Position numbers and translations under genes: made by a program
Shown: piece by piece, positions 27,029 to 40,154 of the stretch
How positions within the stretch are numbered: position 1 is the stretch's first letter
Layout: each line of letters begins with the position of its first letter
Notes under the pieces: generated by a model
What the model was told of the DNA's origin: nothing
Databases searched by the model: none
Seen by the model: the letters and a program-made list of their open reading frames with translations, nothing else
Source: Frankia canadensis
GTDB taxonomy: Bacteria; Actinomycetota; Actinomycetes; Frankiales; Frankiaceae
DNA: 64,000 bases
NCBI RefSeq assembly: GCF_900197875.1
Contig: NZ_FZMO01000445.1
Span: 30,094-94,093 of the forward strand
Direction of reading: 5' to 3'

Positions 27029-28399
27029 TCAGTCGTCGTCGCGTAGACGCAGCGTCATCCGGTCGGTGGTCGACGGCAGGGCGGGTACCCGCAGGGTGGT
27101 GCGGTGCGCGGCCCGCCCCCGCGGCGTCTGGGTGACCTCGAAGGAGCGGTCGCCCGCCGGGATGAACCGGTCCACGCCGGTGATGAAACCGATTCCGAAG
27201 TACGCCGGGATCGGTGTCGCGATGTCGGAGGCGCCGTCCGCGCCGCGGTCGAACACGAACAGCTGCCGGGTCATCTTCGTGCGTGGCGCGGTCGCCGCGG
27301 ACAGGACGTTCGCGCCGTCGACGGTGAGCACGTCGCTGCCCGCGCCCTGATCGCCCCACCACTCCAGGTCCCGGTCGATGACGAGGTCGGTCTGGCGCGG
27401 GCTGACCTCCATGCCACCGCCGATCTCGCCGCCCGGCCGGCTGGTGAGCAGCCGGACGAGCCGGTCACCGCGCCGGAACGGCTCGAAGTAGAAGTGGTGG
27501 ACGGGCTCCCCCGCCCGCACGATCGCGAACTCGTAGTAGGCCGTCCCGTCGGCGCGCAGCGGCCCCCAGGAGCCGTCGGCGGGCAGCGTGAACAGGCCCG
27601 CGAGCCCGTTCGGGAGACGCCGGCCGGTCTTCGGGTCCAGCCGGTACACCTCCAGCCGGGCCCCGCCGAGTCCGGCGTTGGCCGGGTAGAGCAGAGCCCG
27701 CCCGGAGATGTCGATCGGCCCGCGCTGCGGGGTGACATCGTCCGTGAACGGATCGGTGCCGGTCAGGAAGCGGTACATCTGCCGGAAGGTAGCGGCCGCG
27801 CCGAGCAGCTGGCCGCGGTCGGCTTCCAGGAAACGCACGTTGTCGGCGCCGGCGACCCGCCGGGTGGGATCCCCCGCACCCCACACGACGAGGGTGTGCA
27901 CCCCCTTGGGAGTTCTGAGGGTCTGCGGTCCGTCGACACTGATCAGATGGGCGACGCGCGCCGCCCGCGCGGGTGAGCTCGCCAGATACCGCTGGCCGAG
28001 GTCGGCGCCCTCGGCGTGGGCGACCAGGTCGACCTGTTTGGTTCCGGCGAGTGTCAGCAGGCGTTGTATCTCGCCGTCGAGGCGGGCGAAGACCGGGCCC
28101 TCAGTGACGGTCGACGAGGAGGCGTCGTGGTCGAGCGCGGTTATCCGGTCCGCGGGATATCCATTGCTGGCGAAGCGCTGCGCCTGCGACTCGAACTGTT
28201 CGCCGGAACCCAGGTTGCCGTGCAGGAAGACAATGGGCGTCCGGGAGGTGTCCGGCGGTGCGACCGGTGCCGCGAGCTCTCGCCCCAACGCGCCGGCCTC
28301 CGCGTCGGCGGACGCCGATCCGCCGCCGGCGGAACAGGCGGCGAGTGCCGCGGCGAGCAGCAACGCGGTGGTCAGGCCGAACCAGCGGTGCCGAGGCAT
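27029..28399 (-). CDS. Secreted lipoprotein with lipase-type alpha/beta-hydrolase fold, nucleophile Ser replaced by Ala
   Basis: The 456-residue product begins with a lipoprotein signal (RHRWFGLTTALLLAAALAAC), and GGAGGGAAGGGG precedes the ATG. The mature part starts like an extracellular lipase: TPIVFLHGNLGSGEQFESQ, then VDLVAHAEGADLGQRYL. In active relatives the second motif is (G/A)HS-x-G. Here the codon at the nucleophile position is GCC, so Ala replaces Ser. The larger C-terminal half resembles the accessory beta-rich domains of AF1763-type lipases. It may therefore be a binding protein or use another chemistry. It is divergent from the ABC exporter. Confidence 0.7.
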   Translation of the reverse strand: MPRHRWFGLTTALLLAAALAACSAGGGSASADAEAGALGRELAAPVAPPDTSRTPIVFLHGNLGSGEQFESQAQRFASNGYPADRITALDHDASSSTVTEGPVFARLDGEIQRLLTLAGTKQVDLVAHAEGADLGQRYLASSPARAARVAHLISVDGPQTLRTPKGVHTLVVWGAGDPTRRVAGADNVRFLEADRGQLLGAAATFRQMYRFLTGTDPFTDDVTPQRGPIDISGRALLYPANAGLGGARLEVYRLDPKTGRRLPNGLAGLFTLPADGSWGPLRADGTAYYEFAIVRAGEPVHHFYFEPFRRGDRLVRLLTSRPGGEIGGGMEVSPRQTDLVIDRDLEWWGDQGAGSDVLTVDGANVLSAATAPRTKMTRQLFVFDRGADGASDIATPIPAYFGIGFITGVDRFIPAGDRSFEVTQTPRGRAAHRTTLRVPALPSTTDRMTLRLRDDD

Positions 28400-28840
28400 G
28401 CCGGGCCCCTTCCCTCCGGGATGTTCGGCGGCCGTGCGAACCGCCCCGGTGCTGCTCCGCGCCGATCCCGTGACCAGATCACGGCGCGGCCGATCGGACG
28501 ACCCCGTGAGACCTGGGTTCTCATCATCCGGTGGAACAGCGAAAGATATCGCCCGCGCGTGGGCGAGGTCACCCGTTCCCGCGCCGGGCGCGACATCGTT
28601 GTGGCGGCGGAGGGTCCCGTGCGCCGTGCGCGGATCGGCGGGATGCGGACCGGTGTCGTTGCGGGCCAGCCGCGGGCGGGCGGCTGGCATCGGTGTCCTG
28701 AGAACCCGCCGACGGCCGATCGCCGCCCCTGTCGGCGGGTCGGCGCGATGGCCGCCGGCCGGTCGAAGCAGCCGGAAAATGAGGTGCGGACCCTTGCCGG
28801 CGCCTGTCATCATGCACGGGTGAGCGAGTCTGGTGAGTCA
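28400..28840. other. Divergent intergenic region between lipase-like and ABC genes
   Basis: This 441-bp stretch separates two divergent genes. I see no repeat, RNA gene or clear operator. A three-codon frame (ATG-CAC-GGG-TGA, 28812-28823) lies just ahead of the ABC gene. Confidence 0.35.
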
Positions 28841-30679
28841 ATGACCAGGCGACGGGAGGAGCTCGACAGAAACACGGTCGGCACTATCGGGGAAGCGGAC
28901 TGCGTAAAGCCGGTCCGGCACGCCGGTCTACGTTCCTACCTGCGGTTCGTGCGGACTTTCCGGAAACCGCTGCTGGCGGTCGCCGCCTGCTTCACGGTGT
29001 CCAACCTGGCGCTCGTCGTCCTGCCGGTGCTCATCGGCGGTTTCATTCAGGCCCTGAGCCGGGGGTCCGATTCCACCGACACCGCCTACCGTTACGTGGC
29101 CCTCCTGGTGGGCTGCAACATCCTGCACGACCTGACCTGGCGCGCCGGCGAGCTGATGTACCGCCGGCTGCTCATCCACCGCGGGTACGAATACGAGAAC
29201 CTGCTGTTCCGGGGCGTGATCGACAAGCCGTACCCGTACTTCGTCGGCAAGTTCACCGGCAAGGTCAGCAGCTACATCGCGACCCTGGGACGGGAGTTCC
29301 GGGAGCTCCTGGAGGAGTCCTGTTTCACCTACGTGGAACAGGCGATCCGGGTGCCGTCGATCGTCATCATCATGTTCGCGGTCAACCCGTGGTCGGGGCT
29401 CACGTTCCTTTTGGCCATGCTGCTGATGCTCGTGGTCGGCCGGTACACCGCCCGCCGGTCCTTCCGAGCCGAGAAGGAGCTCGCCGACCAGGTTTCCGGG
29501 ATGGACGGCCACGTCATCGACATCATCGCGAACTTCGTCAGCGTGAAGTCGTTCCGGCAGGAGCGCGCCGAGTACGAGGAGGTGCGCCGGCGCCGCCGTG
29601 AGGTCATCACGGCGGCCCGTCGGTCGTTCGCGTGGGACATCGTCTTCTGGGGCGGAATGGCGGTTGTCGTGCGGTATCTCGTCTGGCCGGTCTCGGTGCT
29701 GCTCAACCTGCACCTGTACCTGGCCGGCGAGCTCAGCCTGGCGCAGTTCGCGACGTTCCTGTCCGCGCTGGTGATGTTCTCCGACTTCATCTGGGTGACG
29801 GTGTGGGAGGTCGCGCAGGTGAACCTGCGGCTGGCCCGGGTCGAGGAGGCGTATCGGTACCTGTTCGGCGACCGGCACATCGCGGTGACCGAGTCCGTCG
29901 GGCCGACTTCGCTGGAGTCGCGCCCGGAGCCCGGACCGGGTCAGCTGGAGCTGCGGGGGCTTTCGTTCGCCTATCCGGACAACGACCGACGGCCGGTGCT
30001 CACCGGCATCGACCTGACCATCCGGCCGGGCGAGAAGATCGGTGTGGTGGGCCGCAGCGGCAGTGGGAAGACGACGCTCGTCAAGCTGCTGCTCGGCTAT
30101 TACCCGCTACCGGTGGAATCCGTCCTGGTGGACGGCCGCCCGACGCCGAACCGGGAGCTCGCGGCCGCGATCTCCTACGTTCCCCAGGACACCGCGCTGT
30201 TCCATCGCTCCATCCGGGACAACATCACCTACGGGGCACCGGGGCCGGTCAGCCGGGAGCAGGTCGAGGCGGCGGCGCTGCGGGCCCATGCCCACGACTT
30301 CATCATCGGTGCGCCGCAGGGCTACGACACCCTCGTCGGCGAGCGCGGAATCCGGCTGTCGACGGGCCAGCGCCAGCGGATCGCGATAGCCCGCGCGTTC
30401 ATCGACGACCGGCCGATCCTGATCCTGGACGAGGCGACCAGTGCCCTCGACAGCGAGAGCGAGGTCCTCGTCCAGCACGCGCTGGAGCGGCTCTGGCAGG
30501 ACAAGACGGTCATCGCGGTGGCCCACCGGTTGTCCACCCTGCTGAACATGGACCGCATCATCGTCCTGGCCGACGGCGTCATCGTGGAGCAGGGATCGCA
30601 CCGCGAACTGCTCGACCTCGGCGGCCGCTACCGGAGCCTGTGGGAACGTCAGAGTGGCGGCATGATCTCCGTCGACTGA
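28841..30679 (+). CDS. ABC exporter, fused membrane and ATPase domains
   Basis: This 612-residue half-transporter has six predicted membrane segments in the first 300 residues and an ATPase domain after about 370. Motifs are Walker A GRSGSGKTT near 405, Q-loop YVPQDTALF, an ABC signature LSTGQRQRIAIARA (Thr for the usual first Gly), Walker B ILILDEATSALDS and the switch His in VAHRLST. Such proteins export lipids, peptides or drugs as dimers. The substrate is not evident and no partner gene is adjacent. I use ATG 28841. GTG 28820 in the same frame is possible and neither has a strong ribosome-binding site. Confidence 0.85.
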   Translation: MTRRREELDRNTVGTIGEADCVKPVRHAGLRSYLRFVRTFRKPLLAVAACFTVSNLALVVLPVLIGGFIQALSRGSDSTDTAYRYVALLVGCNILHDLTWRAGELMYRRLLIHRGYEYENLLFRGVIDKPYPYFVGKFTGKVSSYIATLGREFRELLEESCFTYVEQAIRVPSIVIIMFAVNPWSGLTFLLAMLLMLVVGRYTARRSFRAEKELADQVSGMDGHVIDIIANFVSVKSFRQERAEYEEVRRRRREVITAARRSFAWDIVFWGGMAVVVRYLVWPVSVLLNLHLYLAGELSLAQFATFLSALVMFSDFIWVTVWEVAQVNLRLARVEEAYRYLFGDRHIAVTESVGPTSLESRPEPGPGQLELRGLSFAYPDNDRRPVLTGIDLTIRPGEKIGVVGRSGSGKTTLVKLLLGYYPLPVESVLVDGRPTPNRELAAAISYVPQDTALFHRSIRDNITYGAPGPVSREQVEAAALRAHAHDFIIGAPQGYDTLVGERGIRLSTGQRQRIAIARAFIDDRPILILDEATSALDSESEVLVQHALERLWQDKTVIAVAHRLSTLLNMDRIIVLADGVIVEQGSHRELLDLGGRYRSLWERQSGGMISVD

Positions 30680-30681
30680 GC

Positions 30682-30723
30682 GCGCCGCCGCGGGCCCGCC
30701 GACCGGCGGGCCCGCGGCGGCGC
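30682..30723. terminator. 20-bp perfect hairpin between ABC and kinase genes
   Basis: A perfect 20-bp stem (30682-30701 with 30704-30723) with an almost absent loop fills the 52-bp gap between convergent genes. It consists entirely of G and C in the stem and has no U-tract. Confidence 0.85.
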
Positions 30724-30731
30724 CGGGTCCA

Positions 30732-32921
30732 TCAGGTGACGGCGGTCCGCCCGGAGTCGCCGGAGCCGGTGTAACGCGACAGCGCGTCCTTCGCGACCGA
30801 CCACACCACGGGAATGATCGACATCGGCCAGGCGGAACAGTCGACGCCATGCATGAGCGGGACCTGTCCCCACGAGCCCGACGGCAGGCAGCTGTCGGCC
30901 CCGCCGCCCTGGCGGCTCGCCGTCGCCACGCTCGCGGGCACGGCCGCGACCACCGTGGGCACGGTCACCTCGACCGGGGGCACGGTGGCCGACACGGACG
31001 CGCCGTCGCCCTCGTCCGTGCCGGAGGAGGAGGCCGGGCTGCCCGCGGCGGCCGCGGTGCCGGCGGTGCCCGCCGAGCCCGTCCCCGAGGAGCCGCCCCG
31101 CGCCGTGCCCGCGGCGGTGGTCGCCGTCCTTGCCGCGCCGGCCGCACCAGCCGTGCCTGGCACGCTGGTCGTGTCCGGTGCGGTCGAGCCCGGCTCCTCG
31201 GCCGTGCCCGCGGCGCCTGGCGCGCCTGGTGCGACGGCCGCCCCCGCGGTGGCGGCCGGCGCGCCGTCGCCCGCTGCGCCGGACACGGCGGAGACGAGCG
31301 TCGTCGCCAGCATCGGCACAGTGGCGGCACCCTCGTCGGCCGGGGCCGCCCAGGGCGCGGCGAGCTGCCACCGTGAGGAGAGCGGACCGCCGTCGAGCCC
31401 GGACGGGATCGGCTGCCGAGCATCCCAGACGGTGCCCGTCAGCGGATCGTTCCCGGCGGAGCCGCCCGTACCGGACCCGGTGCCGGCAAGGCCGCCGGGA
31501 CCGGCCGGCAGCCCGGTCCCGGGCACCGGTGGTACCGCCGGCGCCATCCCGGTGACGGCGTCGCCGGCGGAACCCGAACGCGGGGCGTGCCGGGCCACAC
31601 TGTCACTGCTCGGCGAACCGCCGCCGGTGGTGGGGCCCATCGGGGCGGAGCCGGCGATGATCGCCGCGGTCACCGCGGCGGCGACCGCGGTCGCGCCCAC
31701 GCTGGGGGCGAGCGCCGCCCGCCGGATCCGGCGGGCTTCCCGCCGCTCCCGTGCGGCCCGAGCCCGGCGAGCGTCGGCCGCCGCCGCGTCCAGCGGTCCC
31801 CTCAGATCGGCGAGGACGAGCGGCTCGACGACGGTGTCGTCGTCGACCGGTTCCAGGCCCACCGGTTCCAGGCCTACCGGTTCCAGGCCCACCGGTTCCA
31901 GGCCCACCGGCTCCAGCCCGGCCGGGCTCTGGCCGGCCGGGCTGTGGATGGCCGGACGTGAGCCGATCGGTTCCAGACTGACCGGACTCGCGTCGACCGG
32001 TGGGGGGCTGACCGCTTCCGGGCGGATCGGCTCCAGAGCGAGCGGCGGTACCGCCGCGGCCCGGGCGGAGACACGGACGCCGCTCGCGGGCCCGATACCG
32101 AGGCCGGCCGCCGCCGCGGCCGTCTCGATCTGGGTTCGCAGCCGCCGGGAGTCCGGCCGGCGCTCCGGCTTCTTGCGCAGGGCGGCGGCGATCACGCCGC
32201 GCAGCGAGTCGGGCAGGCCGTCGAGGTCGGGCTCGCCGTAGACGGTGCGGTACAGCAGCGCGTCGAGCGGACCTGCACCGAACGGCGGGCGCCCGCTCGC
32301 CGCGAAGGCGATCGTCAGGCCCCAGGAGAACACGTCGGCGGCGGGGCGGGCCCGCCGCGTGGTCGTCAGCAGCTCGGGCGCCAGGTAGCCGACGCTGCCG
32401 AGTACGACACCGGAACCGGTCATCGTCCCGGGCGGACCCGCGACGATGCCGAAGTCGATCACCTTCGGGCCGTCCGGGCCCAGCATCACGTTGCCCGGCT
32501 TGAGATCCCGGTGCACGACGCCGACCTGGTGGATGGCGCCCAGCGCCTCCGCGAGACCGCTCGCCAGCCGCCACAGCGGCTCGCCGGACATCGGCCCACC
32601 GGCGGTGATCGACGCGAACAGGGTCGGCCCGTCGACGTACTCGGTGGCCAGCCAGGGCACGTCGCCGTCGACGTCCGCGCTCAGCAGCCGGGCGATGCGC
32701 GGGCTGTCGATCCGCGACACCGCGGCCGCCTCGCGGTGGAAGCGGCTGCGTGATCCCGCGTCGGCCGTGTACTCCTCGCGCATGACCTTGACCGCGGCGC
32801 GGACACCGGCGGCGTCCTCGCCGAGGTACACGATGCCCATGCCGCCGCTGCCGAGCCGGCCGATGAGCCGGTACGGACCTACTTCGGGCGGATCACCCGC
32901 CCGCAGAGCCTTACAGGACAC
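30732..32921 (-). CDS. Membrane Ser/Thr protein kinase (PknB-like) with Ala/Thr/Pro-rich extracellular tail
   Basis: The 729-residue product has a full N-terminal kinase domain. The glycine loop is GRLGSGGMGIVYLG near residue 20, followed by the catalytic Lys in AAVKVM, HRDLKPGN near 135, DFG within VIDFGIV near 155, and LAPE in the activation segment. A juxtamembrane region with repeated LEPVG units and an Ala/Arg-rich helix precedes a transmembrane segment near residue 420. The outer part is low-complexity Ala/Gly/Thr/Pro/Ser with two Cys at the end and no recognised sensor domain. The GTG at 32921 follows GAGGGGGAC. It is likely a partner of the FHA and PP2C proteins elsewhere in the window, by inference only. 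Confidence 0.9.
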   Translation of the reverse strand: MSCKALRAGDPPEVGPYRLIGRLGSGGMGIVYLGEDAAGVRAAVKVMREEYTADAGSRSRFHREAAAVSRIDSPRIARLLSADVDGDVPWLATEYVDGPTLFASITAGGPMSGEPLWRLASGLAEALGAIHQVGVVHRDLKPGNVMLGPDGPKVIDFGIVAGPPGTMTGSGVVLGSVGYLAPELLTTTRRARPAADVFSWGLTIAFAASGRPPFGAGPLDALLYRTVYGEPDLDGLPDSLRGVIAAALRKKPERRPDSRRLRTQIETAAAAAGLGIGPASGVRVSARAAAVPPLALEPIRPEAVSPPPVDASPVSLEPIGSRPAIHSPAGQSPAGLEPVGLEPVGLEPVGLEPVGLEPVDDDTVVEPLVLADLRGPLDAAAADARRARAARERREARRIRRAALAPSVGATAVAAAVTAAIIAGSAPMGPTTGGGSPSSDSVARHAPRSGSAGDAVTGMAPAVPPVPGTGLPAGPGGLAGTGSGTGGSAGNDPLTGTVWDARQPIPSGLDGGPLSSRWQLAAPWAAPADEGAATVPMLATTLVSAVSGAAGDGAPAATAGAAVAPGAPGAAGTAEEPGSTAPDTTSVPGTAGAAGAARTATTAAGTARGGSSGTGSAGTAGTAAAAGSPASSSGTDEGDGASVSATVPPVEVTVPTVVAAVPASVATASRQGGGADSCLPSGSWGQVPLMHGVDCSAWPMSIIPVVWSVAKDALSRYTGSGDSGRTAVT
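31846..31920 (-). repeat. Five tandem 15-bp repeats encoding LEPVG in the kinase
   Basis: Five 15-bp units starting at 31846, 31861, 31876, 31891 and 31906 are nearly identical on the plus strand (ACCGGTTCCAGGCCC). On the minus strand they encode Leu-Glu-Pro-Val-Gly. More degenerate LEPI units lie on both sides. They sit between the kinase domain and the membrane segment. Confidence 0.9.
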
Positions 32922-33305
32922 GAAACGTCCCCCTCGGATGCTCCCTCGCACGGCGGCTGCCACGTGTGCCGCCGTGCCGGGTACCAGGAGCGGCGGCGAA
33001 CCACGAACGCCGGCGCCGCCCGGCCGCGGCTGTGCGCCGCCACCCGACCGACCCGTTGTACCCGGACGATTCGACCGAGGTGCCGGTGCTCGCGCGGGCG
33101 GGGGTGGGGCCCGCGTGACGTGTTCACGGAGCATCGAGGGTCCGGCCGGCCGCGTCCGCACCAACGTCGGCGGTCGGGGCGCGCGGCCGGCCGGGGACCC
33201 GGGCGCCCGGGTGGGTGCCCGCCCGGGCGGCGCACCGGGCCCGTCGAAGCCGCTCGTACCTGGGCTCGGGCGGCGCTCGGCGGGGCGCTGGGTGCGGGCG
33301 GTGCG

Positions 33306-37158
<3,853 letters not shown>

Positions 37159-37483
37159 GGCAGACTCCACCTATCTGTGGTTCTTGCTGGGGCTGTTCTT
37201 CCAGGTGCTGGGTGCGACCGGCCAGGACAGGCGGGCAGAGCGGGTGGGCACAGCCCAGCCGAGGTCCGGTCCGGTGTGATGCGTCGCCGGAGATGCTCGT
37301 GGCGATGTGGTCGGACGGCCGCGATCTCGCCATCCGCCCGCCGTGCGTCGCGGGGTTCCGCCGGTCGGCGGCGCGGGCCGGTGGGGCGCGCGCCGCCAAC
37401 CCTCGTGCTGCCGTCGCCGCCCGACCGCCCGCGGTACGCCCACGGGCTGAGGAACGACGGTCAGGCGAAGGTGTGCGCGGCCG

Positions 37484-37690
37484 TCATCCGGCCGCGAGAA
37501 GATGTCTGCGGCGAGGGCGGTCCGACCGCCCGATCACCGTTACGACAATGCAGGCGAATGATCCGCGTCCGCCCATGGGTCGTGTGACCGCATCGTCGAC
37601 AGCTCCATACCAGTAGACCCCCGTGGTGTCGCGGGTTTCGGCGACATGCGCTTTGTAATCGAGTCCGACGGCGCGTGTCTCGCCGCGCAT
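37484..37690 (-). CDS. Possible 68-residue small protein
   Basis: The short frame starts ATG 37690 with GGGGAGG six bases upstream, an unusually good ribosome-binding site for this window. The product (starting MRGETRAVGLDYKAHVAE, later DTTGVYWYGAVDDAV) has balanced composition, unlike the Arg-rich random frames around it. I recognise no family. It is on the same strand as the encapsulin and ends 325 bp upstream of it. It could be chance. Confidence 0.35.
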   Translation of the reverse strand: MRGETRAVGLDYKAHVAETRDTTGVYWYGAVDDAVTRPMGGRGSFACIVVTVIGRSDRPRRRHLLAAG

Positions 37691-38666
37691 CGGAAGCCTC
37701 CCCCATGGGCGGGTTGGGCGGCAAGCCTTTTGCCGAACCAATCGCGGACTGGCCCGCCGGATGACCCGTTCTAGTCCTGAGTGATCCGATCTTCGTCACG
37801 GACCGTAAAGGTCGGCACGGTATGGAGACGACTGATTTCCGGGGCGTTGCGGCGATCCGGCGGCCAACCGCTCGAGTGCATTTCCCGGGGTGCGGAACAA
37901 TCGCGGAATGTGCCTCGCCCGCCGATGGCAAATCGTCGGATGGTGTGCCGCCGCTCGGTCTCGATTCCGCCGTGCCGCGTCCAGCGCACTTCACCGCGCC
38001 GCGACCGGGGGAACGTCGGCCTGCGGCGTGCCGCGACGCCGTCCGAGCTGACCGGCCGCACGTCTGGTGCCCGGCCGCGGCCGCCGGCCGCGGGGTCGCG
38101 ATCGGGCGGCGTGCGGGACGCGGGAAACGCACTGTCCGGGATGCGTCAACCTGGTCGGCGTGCTCGTCGACCCGCGGCGATCGGGTGTGGCGCGGCGTGG
38201 CGCGACATGGCCCGGTCGTCGACGCGGCGGGTGGGCGCAGGCCGAGCGCGGGCGGAATCGTTCGTGGGCGGCCAGCGGAAGGCGGCCCTCGACCGAGGGA
38301 CGGCTGCACGTGGGGCCCCGCCGGCGGCTGTCGCGGGTTACGCGCGCCGGCGCCGCCGGTGGGCGGGAAGGAAAGTCGGTGCCCAGGCCACGCGGTCCGA
38401 GGCGGTCGCGGCGGTCCTCGTCCGCGCTGGGCGATCCACCGTGGCCCCGCCGCGTTGCCCGGGTTCGGCGGGGCCCGGCCCGCGCGGCCCGCACGGCCTG
38501 GCCGCGGCGGGAGACGCGGCGATGGCGGCGCGGGCCCGCTCCTGCCCGGCCCGTGGCCCGGCCTCGCGGCGGGACGGTCCGGTCGGCAGGCTCCGGCTCC
38601 GCGCCGGCCGCGCCGTCGAGAGGGCGGGGGCGTGTCCGTTTCAGGGCCAATGGCCTGGCTGGTTCC

Positions 38667-38680
38667 GGGACTTTGGTCCT
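38667..38680. promoter_or_regulatory. DevR/DosR-box-like palindrome GGGACTTTGGTCCT
   Basis: The sequence is an imperfect palindrome with the core GGGAC-N4-GTCC, as in the DevR/DosR hypoxia boxes of mycobacteria. The identical 13-mer occurs again at 50117. There is no DevR gene in this window and no confident gene directly downstream. Confidence 0.4.
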
Positions 38681-38983
38681 TATCGAATCGGCGGTCTCCG
38701 TATTGCATCGGTCACCGATGGCGTATCAGAAGTGACTGTCCGACATTGCCGGTTCCGGCCCCGGCGTCGGTGACGGAAAGTCGCGGGCGCCCGGTCGGAT
38801 AGCGGCACTGGTTGCCGGCTCGCGGACATCGGGCCGTCGGGCGGCGATGGCCACGTGGCGTGGGAGTGTCGGAGCCGAATGATCCTGCGGCGAGGGTGGC
38901 GGCCCGGTTTCCGGAATCGCCTACGTGTCCGCGTTGACGTGATCGCTACGCGATGAACTCTTGACTCTCGGTAAGGTTGTCGG

Positions 38984-39043
38984 CTAGTGGACTAGTTCCA
39001 AATGGCTAGTAAACCCTGTGCACTGCTAGCCAGAGCGCACTAG
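38984..39043. other. Cluster of five CTAG tetranucleotides
   Basis: CTAG occurs at 38984, 38992, 39006, 39026 and 39040, although this tetramer is normally scarce in such GC-rich DNA. The first two form the inverted repeat CTAGTGGACTAG. A TTGACT hexamer (38961-38966) lies just upstream and could be a -35 element. The pattern looks like a protein-binding region, but the gene it would serve is not clear. Confidence 0.4.
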
Positions 39044-39265
39044 GTCGCATGTGGAGGGGATCTTCCGGGCCGCCGTCGCGAGGACGTGCCCACCCCGCGG
39101 CGCCGTGTCGCGAACTCCGCGTGTCGTGTCTGGTTTGTCCCCCTGCTCGCGACACGGGCCGCCGTGACGCTGCCATCACACTGCGACGGCCCGCCGCGAC
39201 AACCAACCGCGAAGATCACGCATCGAGGCGGCCGCGGGCGGGCGCGGGCGCCGCCGGTCCCGTGC

Positions 39266-39856
39266 TCAGCCGGCGGCGCGCACCGCCGCGGCGGTGGCCA
39301 GTGGATGAGCGGCCAGCTCGAACGCCGCCATCTGCTCGACCGACCAGGGGCTCAGCGCCCAGGGAGCCGACACGGCGGCGGCGCGGTACGCCTCCCAGTC
39401 GACCCACCGCCACTCGACGACCTCGCCCGGGTCCGGATCCGGATCGCCCAGCGCGCGGGCGACGTAGACGGGGCAGACCTCGTTCTCGACCAGGCCGTCG
39501 GCCGCTGTCGCCCGATAGGCGAAGTCGGGCAGCGCGAGGCTCAGGTCGGCGAGCGCCAACCGCAGTTCCTGTCCCACCCGCCGCTCGACGGCGACCTCCA
39601 TCGGCTCGCCGGGGCGGGGATGCCCGCAACAGCTGTTGGTCCACACCCCGGGCCAGGTCCGCTTGCCCAGCGCGCGGCGGGTGACGAGCAGCCGCCCGGC
39701 GGCGTCGAAGATGTACGTCGAGAAGGCCAGGTGCAGAGGCGTGTCGAGACCGTGCACGGCCAGCCGCGGCGCCGTCCCGCACGGCCGGCGTTCCGCGTCC
39801 AGCAGCACGACCTGATCGCCGACGTCGACGGCGGGAGCAGAGGTTTGGGTACTCAC
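39266..39856 (-). CDS. idi: Isopentenyl-diphosphate delta-isomerase, type I
   Basis: Idi interconverts IPP and DMAPP, the building blocks for all isoprenoids. The 196-residue product has the Nudix-fold core. WTNSCCGHP with the active-site Cys lies near residue 65, the degenerate Nudix box (EPMEVAVERRVGQEL) near 80, and VENEVCPVY with the second catalytic Glu near 115. A Trp-rich VVEWRWVDW follows. The GTG at 39856 has a purine-rich GGAAGTGAGG upstream. Proximity to the geosmin genes fits isoprenoid supply, but the 2.1-kb gap means they need not be co-regulated. Confidence 0.92.
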   Translation of the reverse strand: MSTQTSAPAVDVGDQVVLLDAERRPCGTAPRLAVHGLDTPLHLAFSTYIFDAAGRLLVTRRALGKRTWPGVWTNSCCGHPRPGEPMEVAVERRVGQELRLALADLSLALPDFAYRATAADGLVENEVCPVYVARALGDPDPDPGEVVEWRWVDWEAYRAAAVSAPWALSPWSVEQMAAFELAAHPLATAAAVRAAG

Positions 39857-40154
39857 GGGGCTGGCCTCACTTCCAGGGGGGTGTGGGGTCCCACCGGTCC
39901 ATCCTCCCGCCGGGGGGCGCGCACAGCGGCCCGACCCTGGGCCCCGCTGGTCACATCGGTACCCCGAACGGGCCAACCTGGGGCTGGTGAGCCGCCCGGG
40001 CGTGCGTGGTGGGCGCGGGCCGTGATGGTCCGATTCGGGACGGCGATACCCAGGGTTGATCATCCCATTGATGGCAGGCTGAGTCGGGGTAGGTCGGTCC
40101 GGGTGGCTGACCGTCACCAAACGCTCGCCGATCGCATTCGTGGAGGAAGCGCCG

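Larger units (their letters stand above)
37159..39265. other. 2.1-kb gene-poor region upstream of the encapsulin gene
   Basis: No sizeable gene is convincing here, although long Arg/Gly/Ala-rich open frames run on both strands between 37460 and 38800. The stretch contains a possible small gene (37484-37690), a GGGACTTTGGTCC element (38667) and a cluster of CTAG sites (38984-39043). Base composition varies, with AT-richer parts at 37600-37860 and 38650-39050. It may be a regulatory or degenerate region. Confidence 0.45.

Noticed and set aside
37822..38802. 326-codon plus-strand frame in the gene-poor region
   Set aside because: The product is Arg/Gly/Pro/Ala-rich throughout with no folded segment, no ribosome-binding site and an equally long frame on the other strand.
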